Below, piece by piece: positions 48,083 through 58,056 of a DNA stretch of 64,000 bases. A model generated the notes under the pieces. That model was not told the DNA's origin, made no database searches, and worked only from the letters and a program-made list of their open reading frames with translations. The translations under genes were made by a program, and so were the position numbers. This stretch comes from an uncultured Ruminobacter sp. (GTDB lineage: Bacteria; Pseudomonadota; Gammaproteobacteria; Enterobacterales; Succinivibrionaceae): NCBI GenBank assembly GCA_902776415.1, contig CACYPY010000003.1, positions 18,187-82,186 on the forward strand, in the 5' to 3' direction. Numbering within the stretch: the first letter of the stretch is position 1; every line of letters begins with the position of its first letter.

Positions 48083-49195
48083 TTAATCTGATTCTGAAAC
48101 CGTCAGGGAAGCCTTTCCCGGATGATTTTTAACGTAGTTTCTGATTTTCTGCTCCAGAGCCGGCAGAAGCTCGGAATTCGGAATAAGCTCCTTCCTCACG
48201 CCGTCCTCATAGTAAACGCTCCGATCCCTGGCGCCGCAGATACCGAGATTGGCTCTCTGAGCCTCTCCGGGGCCATTCACGATGCACCCCATGACGGCCA
48301 CCGTGATATTGTCGGTAATGTCCTGAAGACGCTCCTCCAGGGCATTCACAATGCCGATTACATCACAGCCACGGCGGGAGCAGGTAGGACAGGCCACAAA
48401 GCTGATGCCGCGGGAACGGATACCCAGCCCCTTGAGAATGTCGAAGCCCACCTTGACCTCCTCCACCGGATCGGCTGCCAGGGACACCCGAAGGGTATCG
48501 CCGATGCCATCCCTGAGAAGCCACGAGAGCCCCATGGCGCTTAAAACGGTCCCCTTTCTGAAGCCGCCGGCCTCCGTGATCCCGAGATGAAGCGGCTGGT
48601 CAATTCTGGAGGCCAGAAGCCGGTAGGCCTCATAGCACAGAAAAACACTGGAGGCCTTGACGCTGACCTTGAAGTCCGGAAAATTCATTCTGTCCAGAAT
48701 ATCGACATGCCGCATGGCAGATTCCACCAGAGCCTCGGGAGTCGGTTCGCCGTAACGTTCCAGAAGATCCTTCTCCAGGGATCCGCCGTTAACGCCGATA
48801 CGAATGGGGATATGCCGTTCCCGGGCAGCCTCCACCACCGCCCTGGTCTTCTCCTCGCTTCCGATATTGCCGGGATTGATTCTGAGACAGTCCGCTCCGT
48901 ATTCCGCCACCCTGAGGGCAATCCGGTAGTCAAAGTGAATGTCCGCCACCACCGGTATCGGAGATCCGGCCCGAATCTCCTTAAAGGCCTCGGCCGCCCG
49001 CATGCTGGGAACACTGACCCTGACAATATCTGCGCCGGCTGCGGCAATGGCCCGGATCTGGGCCAAAGTGGCAACTGTATCCTCCGTGTCGGTATTGGTC
49101 ATGCTCTGCACCGATACGGGAGCGTCTCCGCCCACCGGAACATTGCCCACCATGATCTGCCGGCTCCTGCGGCGTGTTATCTCATTAAAGTTCAT
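48083..49195 (-). CDS. ispG: 4-hydroxy-3-methylbut-2-enyl diphosphate synthase
   Basis: IspG (GcpE) is the [4Fe-4S] enzyme of the MEP isoprenoid pathway. The 370-residue protein carries the N-terminal TIM-barrel part ([14 protein letters not shown]) and the cluster cysteines in [11 protein letters not shown] plus CIVNGPGEA. It lies between rodZ and hisS as in E. coli. Confidence 0.97.
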   Translation of the reverse strand: MNFNEITRRRSRQIMVGNVPVGGDAPVSVQSMTNTDTEDTVATLAQIRAIAAAGADIVRVSVPSMRAAEAFKEIRAGSPIPVVADIHFDYRIALRVAEYGADCLRINPGNIGSEEKTRAVVEAARERHIPIRIGVNGGSLEKDLLERYGEPTPEALVESAMRHVDILDRMNFPDFKVSVKASSVFLCYEAYRLLASRIDQPLHLGITEAGGFRKGTVLSAMGLSWLLRDGIGDTLRVSLAADPVEEVKVGFDILKGLGIRSRGISFVACPTCSRRGCDVIGIVNALEERLQDITDNITVAVMGCIVNGPGEAQRANLGICGARDRSVYYEDGVRKELIPNSELLPALEQKIRNYVKNHPGKASLTVSESD

Positions 49196-49230
49196 GCTGT
49201 CTGAATTCTCCTCCAGAGGGACGGCACCTG

Positions 49231-50631
49231 CTAGTTCTTCATAACCAGGTCGGCCTTTCTTCTGACCTCGTCCGGATCATAAACCCGGCCGTTGCCGGAA
49301 ATCTGTCTCACCTTTATCCCTTCGGCATTTCTCCCTTCTGCCTTTCTCCCTTCGGCATTCCCCGCCCCGGTCTTTTCAGAAGCGGCGGACTTTGCTGCCG
49401 GAGCGGGAGTCCGGCCCTGTTCCATCGCCAGGGAACGCACCTCGCCGGCCCGGAGCGCTGCCGGCTTTCCCCCGGAGGCACCCGGAGCGGAGCGTCCGGA
49501 ACCGCCGTTCAGATTACGGGGCTCCGCGCGAGGAGCAACACTTCCCGGCTTCCCGGCATCCTTCGGGGATTTAACGGCCGGTTTTCCTGCGGGAGCCGGG
49601 GCTTTGGCAGGAGCCGGAGCCTTTGCAGGAGCCGGAGTTTTCTTAAGCCCCATCTCATCGGCCAGGGAACGCACCTCGCCGGCCTTAAGCGGTTTCCGGG
49701 CCTGAACCGGAGCGGGCTTCACGGGAGTCTCCTTCTTGGCAACAGGCTTTCCGGAAGAGGAACCTGAAGATACCGGATTCCCGGAATTATGCGAGGGCCG
49801 GGGCTTCCCGGTGGCATAGCCGGCATTGGGATTCCGGCCTTCCCTGCCGGAGAGATCCTTTTTCGGGGACTCTTTTTTCTGAGTTTCCTTTCCCGGGGGA
49901 GGCGTCATGACCGGGGCATCAGGAAGATTGCCGGCCGCCTTGAGCTCCTCGTCAAAGGTAATCACCCCGGATTCCGGAACGTCAGCAATAATGACCTCAT
50001 CAGGAATCTCCGGCAAAACGGAATCGGTAACCGGTTCCTCGATAATCTGAACTCCGGAAGGCCCGGGCTCGTCAACGATTTCCACGGGAACCGGCTCAAT
50101 CGCCTGAGGCTGCGGCCCGTTTGCCTCCGGAACATCCGGAAGCGCTGCATGTTCGCTGCCGATTTCGGAAAGATTGAGCTCCTCGCCTTCGGAAAGAACC
50201 CCGGTACCGTTTCTCAGAGGTTCCGACACCAGGGCCTGTTCTGCCTCGGGCTTCCCGTCAGAACCGCCGGAGGAGATGAGAAGCACCACGCCCACGGCAA
50301 TGACAGCCAGAGCGCCGATGCCGATGCCGGTGCGGATACTGCTCATCCGGGAGCCGTCGTCGGCACCGCCGGAGCTTCCGCCTTCGGCCAGGACCGCTCT
50401 GACTTCGGACAAATCGATTCCCATGTAACGGGCATAAGCGAGGCATTCCCCCTCTTTCAGGTGTGTAAAATTCCCGTTCTCCATGTCATTAAGCACATGA
50501 CTTCTGATCTTAAGCTTGTCGGAAACATCAATCAAACTGAGATTGTGCCTGACGCGGAGAGTCCGAAGCTTTTCACCCAGCTTTACGGCCGGAGATGTTC
50601 CGTTCTCCGTTTCGATATTTGTATCTGTCAT
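49231..50631 (-). CDS. rodZ: RodZ-like helix-turn-helix membrane protein
   Basis: RodZ links the MreB cytoskeleton to the cell-wall elongation machinery. The N-terminal HTH_25 domain ([20 protein letters not shown]) is at about 17-85 and one membrane segment ([18 protein letters not shown]) at about 106-124. The remaining 340 residues are predicted periplasmic and low in complexity, rich in Pro, Ala, Lys and Gly, and contain two copies of an [10 protein letters not shown] motif. The usual C-terminal beta-domain (DUF4115) was not recognised. Its place between pilW and ispG supports the name. Confidence 0.83.
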   Translation of the reverse strand: MTDTNIETENGTSPAVKLGEKLRTLRVRHNLSLIDVSDKLKIRSHVLNDMENGNFTHLKEGECLAYARYMGIDLSEVRAVLAEGGSSGGADDGSRMSSIRTGIGIGALAVIAVGVVLLISSGGSDGKPEAEQALVSEPLRNGTGVLSEGEELNLSEIGSEHAALPDVPEANGPQPQAIEPVPVEIVDEPGPSGVQIIEEPVTDSVLPEIPDEVIIADVPESGVITFDEELKAAGNLPDAPVMTPPPGKETQKKESPKKDLSGREGRNPNAGYATGKPRPSHNSGNPVSSGSSSGKPVAKKETPVKPAPVQARKPLKAGEVRSLADEMGLKKTPAPAKAPAPAKAPAPAGKPAVKSPKDAGKPGSVAPRAEPRNLNGGSGRSAPGASGGKPAALRAGEVRSLAMEQGRTPAPAAKSAASEKTGAGNAEGRKAEGRNAEGIKVRQISGNGRVYDPDEVRRKADLVMKN

Positions 50632-50652
50632 TTTTTCCAGTAGTGCGAAATA

Positions 50653-51447
50653 TTAAAACTTGCCCTTGATATAATCCCGGGCTTCCTGACTGCGGGGGAA
50701 TCTTTTCGTAAGACTGAGCCCCAGATCCGAAGCCTCTTCATGATTCCCGAGGCATTTATCGATTTTTATTCTCAGTGCCAGAACCTGCGGACTGGGCTCC
50801 TTGACAAAAAGCCCGAAGGTATGAATCAGATCCTGGGCCTTGGCGCAGTTGTTCTGGGAATAGCTCCAGACGGCATAGCTGTACAGCGTGTCCGGATCGG
50901 ATCCCCCGTACTGCTTCGCCTTCTCGAAATATGCTCCGGCCTTGTCATTCTGATCATGATCCGCGGCGCAGCGGGCAGCACTGGCATAGGTATAGCCGAT
51001 GCTGGCGTATTTGGGAATCTCCACGGCCTTCTTGTAAAGCTCCTCGGCCCGGTCAACCTCATTGGCACGGCAGAGGAAGTTGGCATACCGGGTAATGGTG
51101 TTTCCGGAGGAAGAAAATTTCCTGTAGGCGGTCTCGTAGGTCTCCCGGGCCTTCCCGTCATCCTTCACGGTTTCGTAGTAGTTTCCCCAGGACAGGTACA
51201 GAATTTCGCTGTCGGGATCATACCCCTGGGCGATTTCCAGATTCTCCTTCGCCTTGGTCATGTCCTTCTGGGCGATATAGGCATTCGCCAGTCTGAGTCT
51301 GGCCAGAGAAGCCTTTTTATAGTCAATGACTCCCACTTCCTTGACAATGTCGTTGCCGTCGGCATCCTTGCCGATTACCACTTCCTTGCTGGTAACACAT
51401 CCGGCAAGCACTGCCGAAAGCAAAAGAAAACCCCATAATCTCTTCAT
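50653..51447 (-). CDS. pilW: PilF/PilW-type TPR lipoprotein
   Basis: The protein begins with a lipoprotein signal (LLLSAVLAGC, Cys16) and contains about five TPR units (ARLRLANAYIAQKDMTKAKENLEIA). PilF/PilW lipoproteins pilot the secretin of type IV pili to the outer membrane; the E. coli homologue YfgL-neighbour YfgM operon also carries one. No pilus genes are in the window, so that role is inferred from family and position between rlmN and rodZ. Confidence 0.88.
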   Translation of the reverse strand: MKRLWGFLLLSAVLAGCVTSKEVVIGKDADGNDIVKEVGVIDYKKASLARLRLANAYIAQKDMTKAKENLEIAQGYDPDSEILYLSWGNYYETVKDDGKARETYETAYRKFSSSGNTITRYANFLCRANEVDRAEELYKKAVEIPKYASIGYTYASAARCAADHDQNDKAGAYFEKAKQYGGSDPDTLYSYAVWSYSQNNCAKAQDLIHTFGLFVKEPSPQVLALRIKIDKCLGNHEEASDLGLSLTKRFPRSQEARDYIKGKF

Positions 51448-51466
51448 ATCCTAATTCCCAAACAAA

Positions 51467-52567
51467 TCACCCGGATACTGCCGCGTCGGACGCGGCTGCC
51501 TTCAGTTTATTTCTGACCTCTCCTGCCAGCTGGCCGCAGGCTGCCCTGATATCGTCTCCCCGGGTTTTTCTGGTAACCACCGTATAACCGTGATCATAAA
51601 GAACCTGGTAGAACCGCTGCTGAGCCTCCCGGGACGGTTTCATAAAGGTACTGTCACCATGCGGATTAAACGGTATCAGATTGATTTTGCAGGGAGTGTT
51701 CTTAAGAAGCCTAGCCAGTTCCAGAGCATCCTTTTCGGAATCGTTAACCCCTGCCAGAAGCACATATTCTACAGTAACACGGCCGCTGTTGGCATTAGAG
51801 GAATTAACATATTTCCGCACCGCCGCCAGAAACTCGGAAATATTGTATTTTTTATTGAGAGGAACCAGCCGGTCTCTCAGAGCATCGTTCGGAGCATGAA
51901 GAGAAATGGCCAGGGCCACATCCACCTTTCCGATGAGCTCAAGAATCCCCGGCACCACCCCCGAGGTGGAGATGGTCACCCTTCTTTTAGACAGCCCGAA
52001 GCCGAAATCGTCCAGCATGATGTTCACGGCCGGAAGGACATTCTTAAGATTGAGCAGAGGTTCCCCCATCCCCATCAGCACCACATTGTCGATAGCCCGG
52101 TATTTGGGATTGGGATTAAAGCCTATGGCCTCCGTCGCCCGCCAGACCTGACCGATGATTTCGCTCACGGTGAGATTTCTGTTGAAGCCCTGATGCCCTG
52201 TGGAACAGAACGGACAGCCCACGGGACAGCCCACCTGAGTGGACACACAGAGGGTAGCCCGATCATCCTCCGGAATATAAACGGTCTCCACCAGCTGTCC
52301 GTCTCCGACATCCAAAGCCCACTTGATGGTGCCGTCGGAACTCCGGTTTTCGGCTCTGACCTCCGGAGCCCGGATAACGCACAGAGAGGCCAGCTTTTCT
52401 CTGAGAACCTTATTGATGTTGGTCATCTGACCGAAATCGGTAACCCCGAACTGGTATATCCATTTCATAAGCTGATCGGCCCGGAATTTCTTCTCTTCCA
52501 GGCTCAGCATGAATTCGTTAAGTCCCTCATGGTCCAGGTCCATGAGATTAAGTTTTGCGTCAGACAT
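51467..52567 (-). CDS. rlmN: 23S rRNA/tRNA adenine-C2 methyltransferase RlmN
   Basis: RlmN is a radical-SAM enzyme that methylates A2503 of 23S rRNA and A37 of some tRNAs. The cluster motif CPVGCPFC (CxxxCxxC) is followed by STGHQGFNR, and MGMGEPLLN and LHAPND are family stretches. The C-terminal [11 protein letters not shown] holds the second catalytic cysteine. The ATG at 52567 is used; the open frame continues 7 codons upstream from a TTG. It opens the operon through der. Confidence 0.96.
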   Translation of the reverse strand: MSDAKLNLMDLDHEGLNEFMLSLEEKKFRADQLMKWIYQFGVTDFGQMTNINKVLREKLASLCVIRAPEVRAENRSSDGTIKWALDVGDGQLVETVYIPEDDRATLCVSTQVGCPVGCPFCSTGHQGFNRNLTVSEIIGQVWRATEAIGFNPNPKYRAIDNVVLMGMGEPLLNLKNVLPAVNIMLDDFGFGLSKRRVTISTSGVVPGILELIGKVDVALAISLHAPNDALRDRLVPLNKKYNISEFLAAVRKYVNSSNANSGRVTVEYVLLAGVNDSEKDALELARLLKNTPCKINLIPFNPHGDSTFMKPSREAQQRFYQVLYDHGYTVVTRKTRGDDIRAACGQLAGEVRNKLKAAASDAAVSG

Positions 52568-53127
52568 CTTTCCGCTCGGATCAAACAATATCAGAGCGGG
52601 ATTCTATCACAGATAGCCCCCGGTGTCATTCCGGGGCGGAGGAGAGGAAAAACGTCTGTCCCGGGAACTGAAAAATACCATCGGCCGGGGGAATGCTGAC
52701 AGGTCTTCATCCGGTAACAAAAGCCCCTCGGTTCTCAAACAGGAATACCGCTCCCGATGCCCGGAGCATGGATCCCGCAAGCAGGCTGAACTCCGGAAAA
52801 TCCCTGCGAATAATCTTCCCGTTCCGCAGTACACCGGGCATCCGGATAAATCCTGAAATCACGCTGTTTCCGGTAGCCTTAAGGCCGCATTTAAGACCGG
52901 AATCCCGGTATGCAGCGAACCTCCGCATCACCACAGGTCAGCACCGGGTTACGTGTTTTTCAGAAATTTCGATATTCTGACAACCCTTGTCAGGCCTTAT
53001 GTTTTGGGAGGCCATCCTTTTTAACGTTAGTATTTTTGTCAAAATTTCAAAAACGCCAACGTTAAATTTTAAAAAACAGCCAAGGCCGCCCGGAGGCGGA
53101 ATTTTCAGCCCCATCCGCCATAAATCC
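52568..53127. other. Intergenic region with a compound hairpin
   Basis: No gene is supported here. TTTAACGTT (53020-53028) is complementary to AACGTTAAA (53058-53066), with an inner TTTTTG/CAAAAA pair (53033-53038, 53048-53053). This A+T-rich structure lies just before the repeat at 53128. A promoter for the rlmN operon should be near 52600, but none was recognised with confidence. Confidence 0.4.
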
Positions 53128-53304
53128 CGGAAACTTTTTCATGGGGATGTTTTTTGCCAGTGCGTTGTATCCGGTGTCAGACCGGGTTCCGGAGAAATAT
53201 AAAGAATCGACAGTTATTGACTGAAGAAGGAAGGCGCCTCCGGCGCTTCTGTTAATAACTAAGAGGATTACTCCCTTTCACCCCCCCTGTACTGACATGT
53301 GAGG
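53128..53304 (+). repeat. Dispersed repeat copy 2
   Basis: Aligns with 3857-4034 over its whole length. The shared frame reads ALYPVSDRVPEKYKESTVID with its stop at 53219, then the hairpin GGAAGGCGCCTCCGGCGCTTC and a tract ending CCCCCCCTGTACTGAC. It is an isolated tail without the body of the gene. Confidence 0.7.
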
Positions 53305-53388
53305 AAACAGTATGCGACTCAGAAACGGCAGGAACGGCCGGGAAAAGCCCCCGTGAACAAGAAGCTCCAGACACTCATCCGATTCCGA

Positions 53389-54129
53389 TCACGGCTTCGG
53401 CTCCTTCTTCAGAAAATCGATGCCGCCGGTTTCCAGAAGTCTGTCCACAAATTCAGGGAGCGTGGTGCCGGCCTTGCCGTAAACACTGTAAGTAAAGCTG
53501 GAATTCTGCAGGGAAGGCGTCAGATTGAACTCCACGGAAGGATAGCCGATACGGTTTACGGTGCTGACAAAGCCCGCCGCCGGATAAACCGCACCCGAGG
53601 TGCCAACGGACAGAAAAAGACTGCCGCGGGCCAGACAGTCATAAATCTCCTCGGTGAAATAGGGAATCTCTCCGAACCAGACGATATCGGGACGAAGTTC
53701 CTTTTTGCCGCATACCGGGCAGACATCATCCTCCGAGGAATCTCCCTCCCACCGGGAATGGGCGCCGCAGGATTTGCACAGAATGCTCTTAAGCTCGCCG
53801 TGCATGTGGATAACCTTCCGGGAACCGCCCCGTTCGTGCAGGTCATCAATGTTCTGGGTGATCACCGTAACCGATCCCCGCTGCCATTCCTGTTCCAGCC
53901 GGGCCAGCGCCTTGTGGGCAGGGTTGGGCGCGGCACCGGCCAGATTCTTCCGGAGCCGGTTGTAGAAATTATGCACCAGCACCGGATTCCGGACATAGCC
54001 TTCAGGAGTGGCCACGTCCTCCACCCGGTGCTGCTCCCAGAGTCCGTCCTCGGATCTGAAGGTGGGGATGCCGGACTCCTGGGAAATTCCGGCTCCGGTC
54101 AGAATCACAATATTCCTGATATCAGCCAT
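53389..54129 (-). CDS. cobB: NAD-dependent protein deacylase (sirtuin)
   Basis: Sirtuins remove acyl groups from lysines using NAD. The 246-residue protein has the NAD motifs VILTGAGISQESGIPTFR and TQNIDDLHERGG, the catalytic His in IHMHGEL, and the zinc cysteines in LCKSCG and VCPVCGK. In the position of the Tyr-x-x-Arg motif that gives class III enzymes their succinyl preference the sequence is YNRL, so Tyr is present but Arg appears replaced by Leu. ATG 54129 is chosen for the preceding AGG. It follows ndk by 9 bases. Confidence 0.93.
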   Translation of the reverse strand: MADIRNIVILTGAGISQESGIPTFRSEDGLWEQHRVEDVATPEGYVRNPVLVHNFYNRLRKNLAGAAPNPAHKALARLEQEWQRGSVTVITQNIDDLHERGGSRKVIHMHGELKSILCKSCGAHSRWEGDSSEDDVCPVCGKKELRPDIVWFGEIPYFTEEIYDCLARGSLFLSVGTSGAVYPAAGFVSTVNRIGYPSVEFNLTPSLQNSSFTYSVYGKAGTTLPEFVDRLLETGGIDFLKKEPKP

Positions 54130-54138
54130 GTTCATCAC

Positions 54139-54570
54139 CTATCTTGTCCTGGGACAAATTTCGTCCTCGGTGAAAAAATACGAAATCTCGCGCTCGGCGG
54201 CCTCGATGCAGTCAGAACCGTGCACGGCGTTCTGATCGATTGAAGTGGCATAGTCCGCCCTGACCGTGCCGGCCCTGGCATGCCTGGGATCGGTATCTCC
54301 GATAACCTCGCGATGCCTTCTTACAGCATCCTCCCCCTCCAGCACCTGAACCATGATGGGGCCAGACAGCATAAAATCCATCAGCGCCTCAAAAAACGGC
54401 TTCTCCCGGAGATGGGCATAGAAGCCGGCCGCCTCCTCATGATTCAGATGCACCATCTTGGCGGCAATCACCCTGAGGCCCGCATTTTCAAAACGGTGAT
54501 AGATGTCCCCGATAAGATTCCGTGCCACGACATCCGGCTTGATAATGGAAAAGGTACGTTCAATAGCCAT
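54139..54570 (-). CDS. ndk: Nucleoside diphosphate kinase
   Basis: Ndk moves the gamma-phosphate between nucleoside triphosphates and diphosphates through a phospho-histidine. The ATG at 54570 gives 143 residues, the same length as E. coli Ndk, starting [15 protein letters not shown]. The active-site histidine is in [11 protein letters not shown]. The long upstream open frame is not coding. A terminator separates it from pepB. Confidence 0.98.
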   Translation of the reverse strand: MAIERTFSIIKPDVVARNLIGDIYHRFENAGLRVIAAKMVHLNHEEAAGFYAHLREKPFFEALMDFMLSGPIMVQVLEGEDAVRRHREVIGDTDPRHARAGTVRADYATSIDQNAVHGSDCIEAAEREISYFFTEDEICPRTR

Positions 54571-54613
54571 GGAAAACCTCTCGCTTCTGAAAAATTTCTC
54601 CCTAGCATAGATC

Positions 54614-54639
54614 AAAAAAAGCCCCGAAAACACGGAGCT
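54614..54639 (-). terminator. Intrinsic terminator of pepB
   Basis: On the minus strand AGCTCCG (54639-54633) pairs with CGGGGCT (54626-54620, one mismatch) and runs into TTTTTTT. Confidence 0.8.
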
Positions 54640-54659
54640 TTCCTCATTTGTGATCTTCC

Positions 54660-56033
54660 TTACCGGAAACCCCAAAGATCTTTCACAAAGCGGGCGATAG
54701 ATCTTATTCCGTGGCCCCGGGCGCCCAGACCGTACCCGGAACCCGGGGTTTTCTGGTAGGAGGCGGCAAGATCGAGATGAATCCACCTGTCCCGGTTTTC
54801 CGCAAACTGTGCCAGAAATGCCGCCGCAGTGGTGGCACCGGGCTCATCCGGTACCGAATTGGTGATATCGGCCAGTCCGGACTTCACCAGGTCCAGGTGA
54901 AATTCCTCCAGAGGCAGTCTCCAGGCATACTCACCGACACTGCCGGCTGCCCTGAGAAAATTCTCCGCCAGGCTGTCATTCAGACTGAGCACGGCATGAT
55001 ATTCCCGGCCCAGGGCCACCTTGGCCGCCCCGGTAAGAGTGGCGGCATCCAGAATGTATCCCCCGTCCCCGGCGGCCGCCAGGAGAGCGTCCGCCAGAAC
55101 CAGCCGGCCCTCGGCATCGGTATTGTCGATGACAACGGATTTGCCGTTCCGATAGCGGATAATGTCCCCGATACGCATGGCACTTCCGGAAATCATGTTT
55201 TCGGCACAGGCCAGATAGGCCTTAACCCGCCCCGGGAAGCCGGACAGCGCCAGAAGAGCCAGGGCTCCGGCCACGGTGGCGGAGCCGCCCATGTCGCTGT
55301 GCATGGACTTCATAAGGCCGGAGGGCTTGAGACTGTAACCGCCGGTATCGAAGGTAATGCCCTTCCCCGCCAGCGATATGAAAACCGGTTCCTTCTCTCC
55401 GGCGGGCGCATAGTCAAGAACATAGAGACAGGGCGGATTGACACTGCCCCGGCCCACCGTGACAATGCCGGAGAAGCCTTCCCTCTCCAGTTCCGGGCCG
55501 GAAATCTTTTTTATGGAAAATTTTCCGTAACACAGATCCCGGAGTTTTTCGAGCTCCTTTTCGTACGAATCCGGAGTAAGCTCGCTTCCCGGAAGATCAA
55601 TAGTGTCCCGTACCCAGGCAATAACCCCGAGAAGATCCCGGAAGCCGGCATCCTGTGCCACCTCGGGAGTAAATTCCAGGTGCTGCTTGCGGTTCAGGGT
55701 ACGGAAGCCCTGGCTGAAGGCGAAGGAGGCCTCGGAGTCCCAGACAAAATCCCGGGAATCCCGGAGCCGCACGCTATTAATCCCCCGATCCGCCAGGGCT
55801 CTCGCGGACTTCCTGACAAACCTTAAAAAGTCCCGGGAACGTTCTTCTCCGGCAGGAAGAGGCTTTTCGGGAGAAAGCGCAATCCCGTCCGGAAGAACGG
55901 CGATGCTCTGTCCCTCCGGATACCAGGAGGGAAGCTGATCCCGGGTGGTCAGGTACACCTCGCAGGTCCTGTCTCCGGACTGATCTGCGGCCCTGTCTCC
56001 CGCATTACCTGTTCTGTCTGTCATGTCTGTCAT
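54660..56033 (-). CDS. pepB: Peptidase B (M17 leucyl-type aminopeptidase)
   Basis: PepB is a metal-dependent aminopeptidase of the M17 family. The 457-residue protein carries the catalytic and metal-binding stretches [19 protein letters not shown] and [18 protein letters not shown]. The PepB subfamily is favoured over PepA by these wordings and by its neighbourhood of iscS and ndk. Its ATG overlaps the iscS stop by 4 bases, so translation is coupled. Confidence 0.94.
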   Translation of the reverse strand: MTDMTDRTGNAGDRAADQSGDRTCEVYLTTRDQLPSWYPEGQSIAVLPDGIALSPEKPLPAGEERSRDFLRFVRKSARALADRGINSVRLRDSRDFVWDSEASFAFSQGFRTLNRKQHLEFTPEVAQDAGFRDLLGVIAWVRDTIDLPGSELTPDSYEKELEKLRDLCYGKFSIKKISGPELEREGFSGIVTVGRGSVNPPCLYVLDYAPAGEKEPVFISLAGKGITFDTGGYSLKPSGLMKSMHSDMGGSATVAGALALLALSGFPGRVKAYLACAENMISGSAMRIGDIIRYRNGKSVVIDNTDAEGRLVLADALLAAAGDGGYILDAATLTGAAKVALGREYHAVLSLNDSLAENFLRAAGSVGEYAWRLPLEEFHLDLVKSGLADITNSVPDEPGATTAAAFLAQFAENRDRWIHLDLAASYQKTPGSGYGLGARGHGIRSIARFVKDLWGFR

Positions 56034-57196
56034 TTCCAGAAATCTCCCTTTGCCTTAAGCTTCAGATATTCGGTCTTTACATAGTCCGCGACGAAGTCGA
56101 TCTCCTCTTCCGTGGTGAACCTTCCCAATGAAAACCTGATGGAGGCATGAGCCTCGGCGGCGGAAAGACCCAGGGCCCGGAGCACGTAGGAAGGCTCCAC
56201 CGAGGCCGAGGTACAGGCCGATCCCGTGGAAACCGCAATTTTGGTAAGAGCCAGCAGAAACTGCTCCCCGTCCACCCCCCGGAAGGTCAGATTAAGATTG
56301 CCGGGAAGCCGTTCCCGGGGAGATCCGTTCAGAGTCACTCCCGAAAGCGAGCAGATCCGGTGTCTGAGACGTTCCCGAAGCGCCGTGGCCCTGGCATTCC
56401 CGGCATCGAAATCCTGCCGGGCCAGCTCAAAGGCCAGTCCCATGCCGGCGATCTGATGCACCGCCAGGGTGCCGGACCTGAGGCCCCGCTCATGACCGCC
56501 GCCGTGTATCACCGCCTCGGGCCTGGGGGCATCGTTCCGGATATAGAAGGCACCGATGCCCTTTGGGCCGTACAGCTTGTGTCCCGAAAACGAAAGATAA
56601 TCCGCCGGCATCTCCCGGACATCGATGCGGACCTTACCGGCACTCTGGGCGCAGTCCGAATGAAAAAGAGCGCCGTATTCGTGAGAGGTTTCGGCCAGGG
56701 CCTTAATGTCATTAATGGTTCCAACCTCATTATTGGCCTGCATCAGGGTTACCAGAAGCACCCGGTCACTCAGGTATTCCCGAAGCATCTCCGGGGTTAC
56801 CCGCCCTTCCCGATCCGGCTTGATGCGGATAACCTGATACCCCAGCCGTTCGGCAAAGCTGCAGGAATCCAGAATTGCCTTGTGCTCGATTTCGGAGGTT
56901 ACAATGATATTCCGCTCCCCGCCCTGAAACCTGAAGGCCAGCCCGGTCACTGCCAGATTGTCGCTTTCGGTGGCACCGGAGGTAAACACAATCTCCCGGG
57001 AATCCGCCCCGACTAGATCCGCCACCTGATTTCTGGCAATGTCCACCACCTCTGCAGCCTGCCAGCCGTAGACGTGGGTTTTGGAGGCGGCATTCCCGAA
57101 TACCCCGTCCATGGTAAGACAGGAACTCATTTTTTCCGCCACCCGGGGATCCACCGGAGTCGTGGCGGCATTGTCTAAATATACTGGAAACTTCAT
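56030..57196 (-). CDS. iscS: Cysteine desulfurase IscS-type
   Basis: This PLP enzyme releases sulfur from cysteine for Fe-S clusters and tRNA thiolation. The 388-residue protein starts VYLDNAATTPVDPRV; the PLP lysine is in SGHKLYGPKGIG, and the catalytic cysteine is in STGSACTSASVEPSYVL. Unlike typical isc operons there is no iscR, iscU or iscA next to it; it is paired only with pepB. Whether it is the main IscS or an extra NifS-like enzyme cannot be settled from this window. Confidence 0.9.
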   Translation of the reverse strand: MKFPVYLDNAATTPVDPRVAEKMSSCLTMDGVFGNAASKTHVYGWQAAEVVDIARNQVADLVGADSREIVFTSGATESDNLAVTGLAFRFQGGERNIIVTSEIEHKAILDSCSFAERLGYQVIRIKPDREGRVTPEMLREYLSDRVLLVTLMQANNEVGTINDIKALAETSHEYGALFHSDCAQSAGKVRIDVREMPADYLSFSGHKLYGPKGIGAFYIRNDAPRPEAVIHGGGHERGLRSGTLAVHQIAGMGLAFELARQDFDAGNARATALRERLRHRICSLSGVTLNGSPRERLPGNLNLTFRGVDGEQFLLALTKIAVSTGSACTSASVEPSYVLRALGLSAAEAHASIRFSLGRFTTEEEIDFVADYVKTEYLKLKAKGDFWK

Positions 57197-57242
57197 CTGC
57201 TTATGACTTAATGACTGCTGATGACAGCATTGCTCTCAAAAC

Positions 57243-57266
57243 AAAAAACCGGAAACAGATTCCGGT
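57243..57266 (-). terminator. Intrinsic terminator-like hairpin between the fur-like gene and iscS
   Basis: On the minus strand ACCGGAA (57266-57260) pairs with TTCCGGT (57254-57248) and runs into TTTTTTGTTTTG. It ends the regulator gene or attenuates transcripts from the -10 box just upstream. Confidence 0.7.
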
Positions 57267-57281
57267 CGCTTTTCCTGCGGC

Positions 57282-57287
57282 ATTATA
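57282..57287 (-). promoter_or_regulatory. Candidate -10 box upstream of iscS
   Basis: A perfect TATAAT on the minus strand lies 10 bases after the stop of the Fur-like gene, framed by TGCGG and CCGCA. No good -35 box is visible, so this is tentative. Confidence 0.35.
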
Positions 57288-57296
57288 CCCGCAACC

Positions 57297-57761
57297 TCAT
57301 TTCTTAACCGAAATATGCACCGAATCGTCAATGGTGGTAACATCGATTTTTTCATCAGAACGGATAAGCCCCTTGACCACCAGGCCGAGTCTCAGAAGCT
57401 CCGGCAGGTCCACATCGCACCCCTTGACATCCACACCACGGGAATCCCTGACGGAACCCAGCCGGAAGCTGCACTTGCGGCAGGCGTTCACGTCAAATCC
57501 GTGCCCTCCCGAAATAATCCCCAGGGTCTCCAGCACGTTCAGAAAGCGATAAACCGTGGAAATACCGAGTTCGGGATTCTTCTCCCGGGCCTCGTAGTAA
57601 AGCTCCTTGACACAGGAATAGCTTCCCGAAAACAGGAGATCCACCAGCTCCATCCGCTGCCGGGACATGCGGACTCCGGATTCCCTGAGCTTCTCCAGAC
57701 ACCGGGACTTGGCTTCCTTTACCTGAAACTGATCGTTTTGCAATTCTGAAGAATCTGCCAT
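57297..57761 (-). CDS. Fur-family transcription regulator, atypical metal site
   Basis: The 154-residue protein has a Fur-like winged helix (KLRESGVRMSRQRMELVDLLF, then ELGISTVYRFLNVLETLGII). The second half is unusual: the His-rich metal-site stretch and the paired CxxC motifs of Fur, Zur and PerR are missing; instead there is GFDVNACRKCSFRLG, one CxxC, followed by a lone Cys. It may sense another ligand or bind DNA constitutively. The start at 57761 follows AAGGAGG. A small HMA-domain gene lies 43 bases upstream on the same strand, suggesting a metal-related pair. Confidence 0.8.
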   Translation of the reverse strand: MADSSELQNDQFQVKEAKSRCLEKLRESGVRMSRQRMELVDLLFSGSYSCVKELYYEAREKNPELGISTVYRFLNVLETLGIISGGHGFDVNACRKCSFRLGSVRDSRGVDVKGCDVDLPELLRLGLVVKGLIRSDEKIDVTTIDDSVHISVKK

Positions 57762-57804
57762 AGCCACCTCCTTAACTGTCACGATATACCGGAAATACCG
57801 GAAC

Positions 57805-58056
57805 TCATTCCTGACCAACCTGCCGGTTCTCTACCGATTCCAGAGGAATAAACTCCACCTTTCCGTGCAGCTTTTCGGAAACCCCTGCCAAAAGCTCCCG
57901 AAGCTCCTCGGCAGTAAGCCAGGTTTCAATATCCACCGTGTTCCCCAGAAACGGCATTCTTACCGCCGTAAGCTCCTTAATGCCGGAAAGATTCCGAGCC
58001 AGCGCCAGCGAACACAGGGGACAGTCAATGCCCGCTATCCGAAAACGGCAGCGCAT
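57805..58056 (-). CDS. Small HMA-domain metal-binding protein, 83 aa
   Basis: The first 50 residues match the heavy-metal-associated fold: FRIAGIDCPLCSLALARNL with the metal-binding CxxC at C12 and C15. Free HMA proteins chaperone copper or other soft metals. The domain is not joined to a P-type ATPase. The C-terminal 30 residues are acidic. The gene directly precedes the Fur-like regulator. GAGGAT lies 13 bases before the ATG. Confidence 0.75.
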   Translation of the reverse strand: MRCRFRIAGIDCPLCSLALARNLSGIKELTAVRMPFLGNTVDIETWLTAEELRELLAGVSEKLHGKVEFIPLESVENRQVGQE

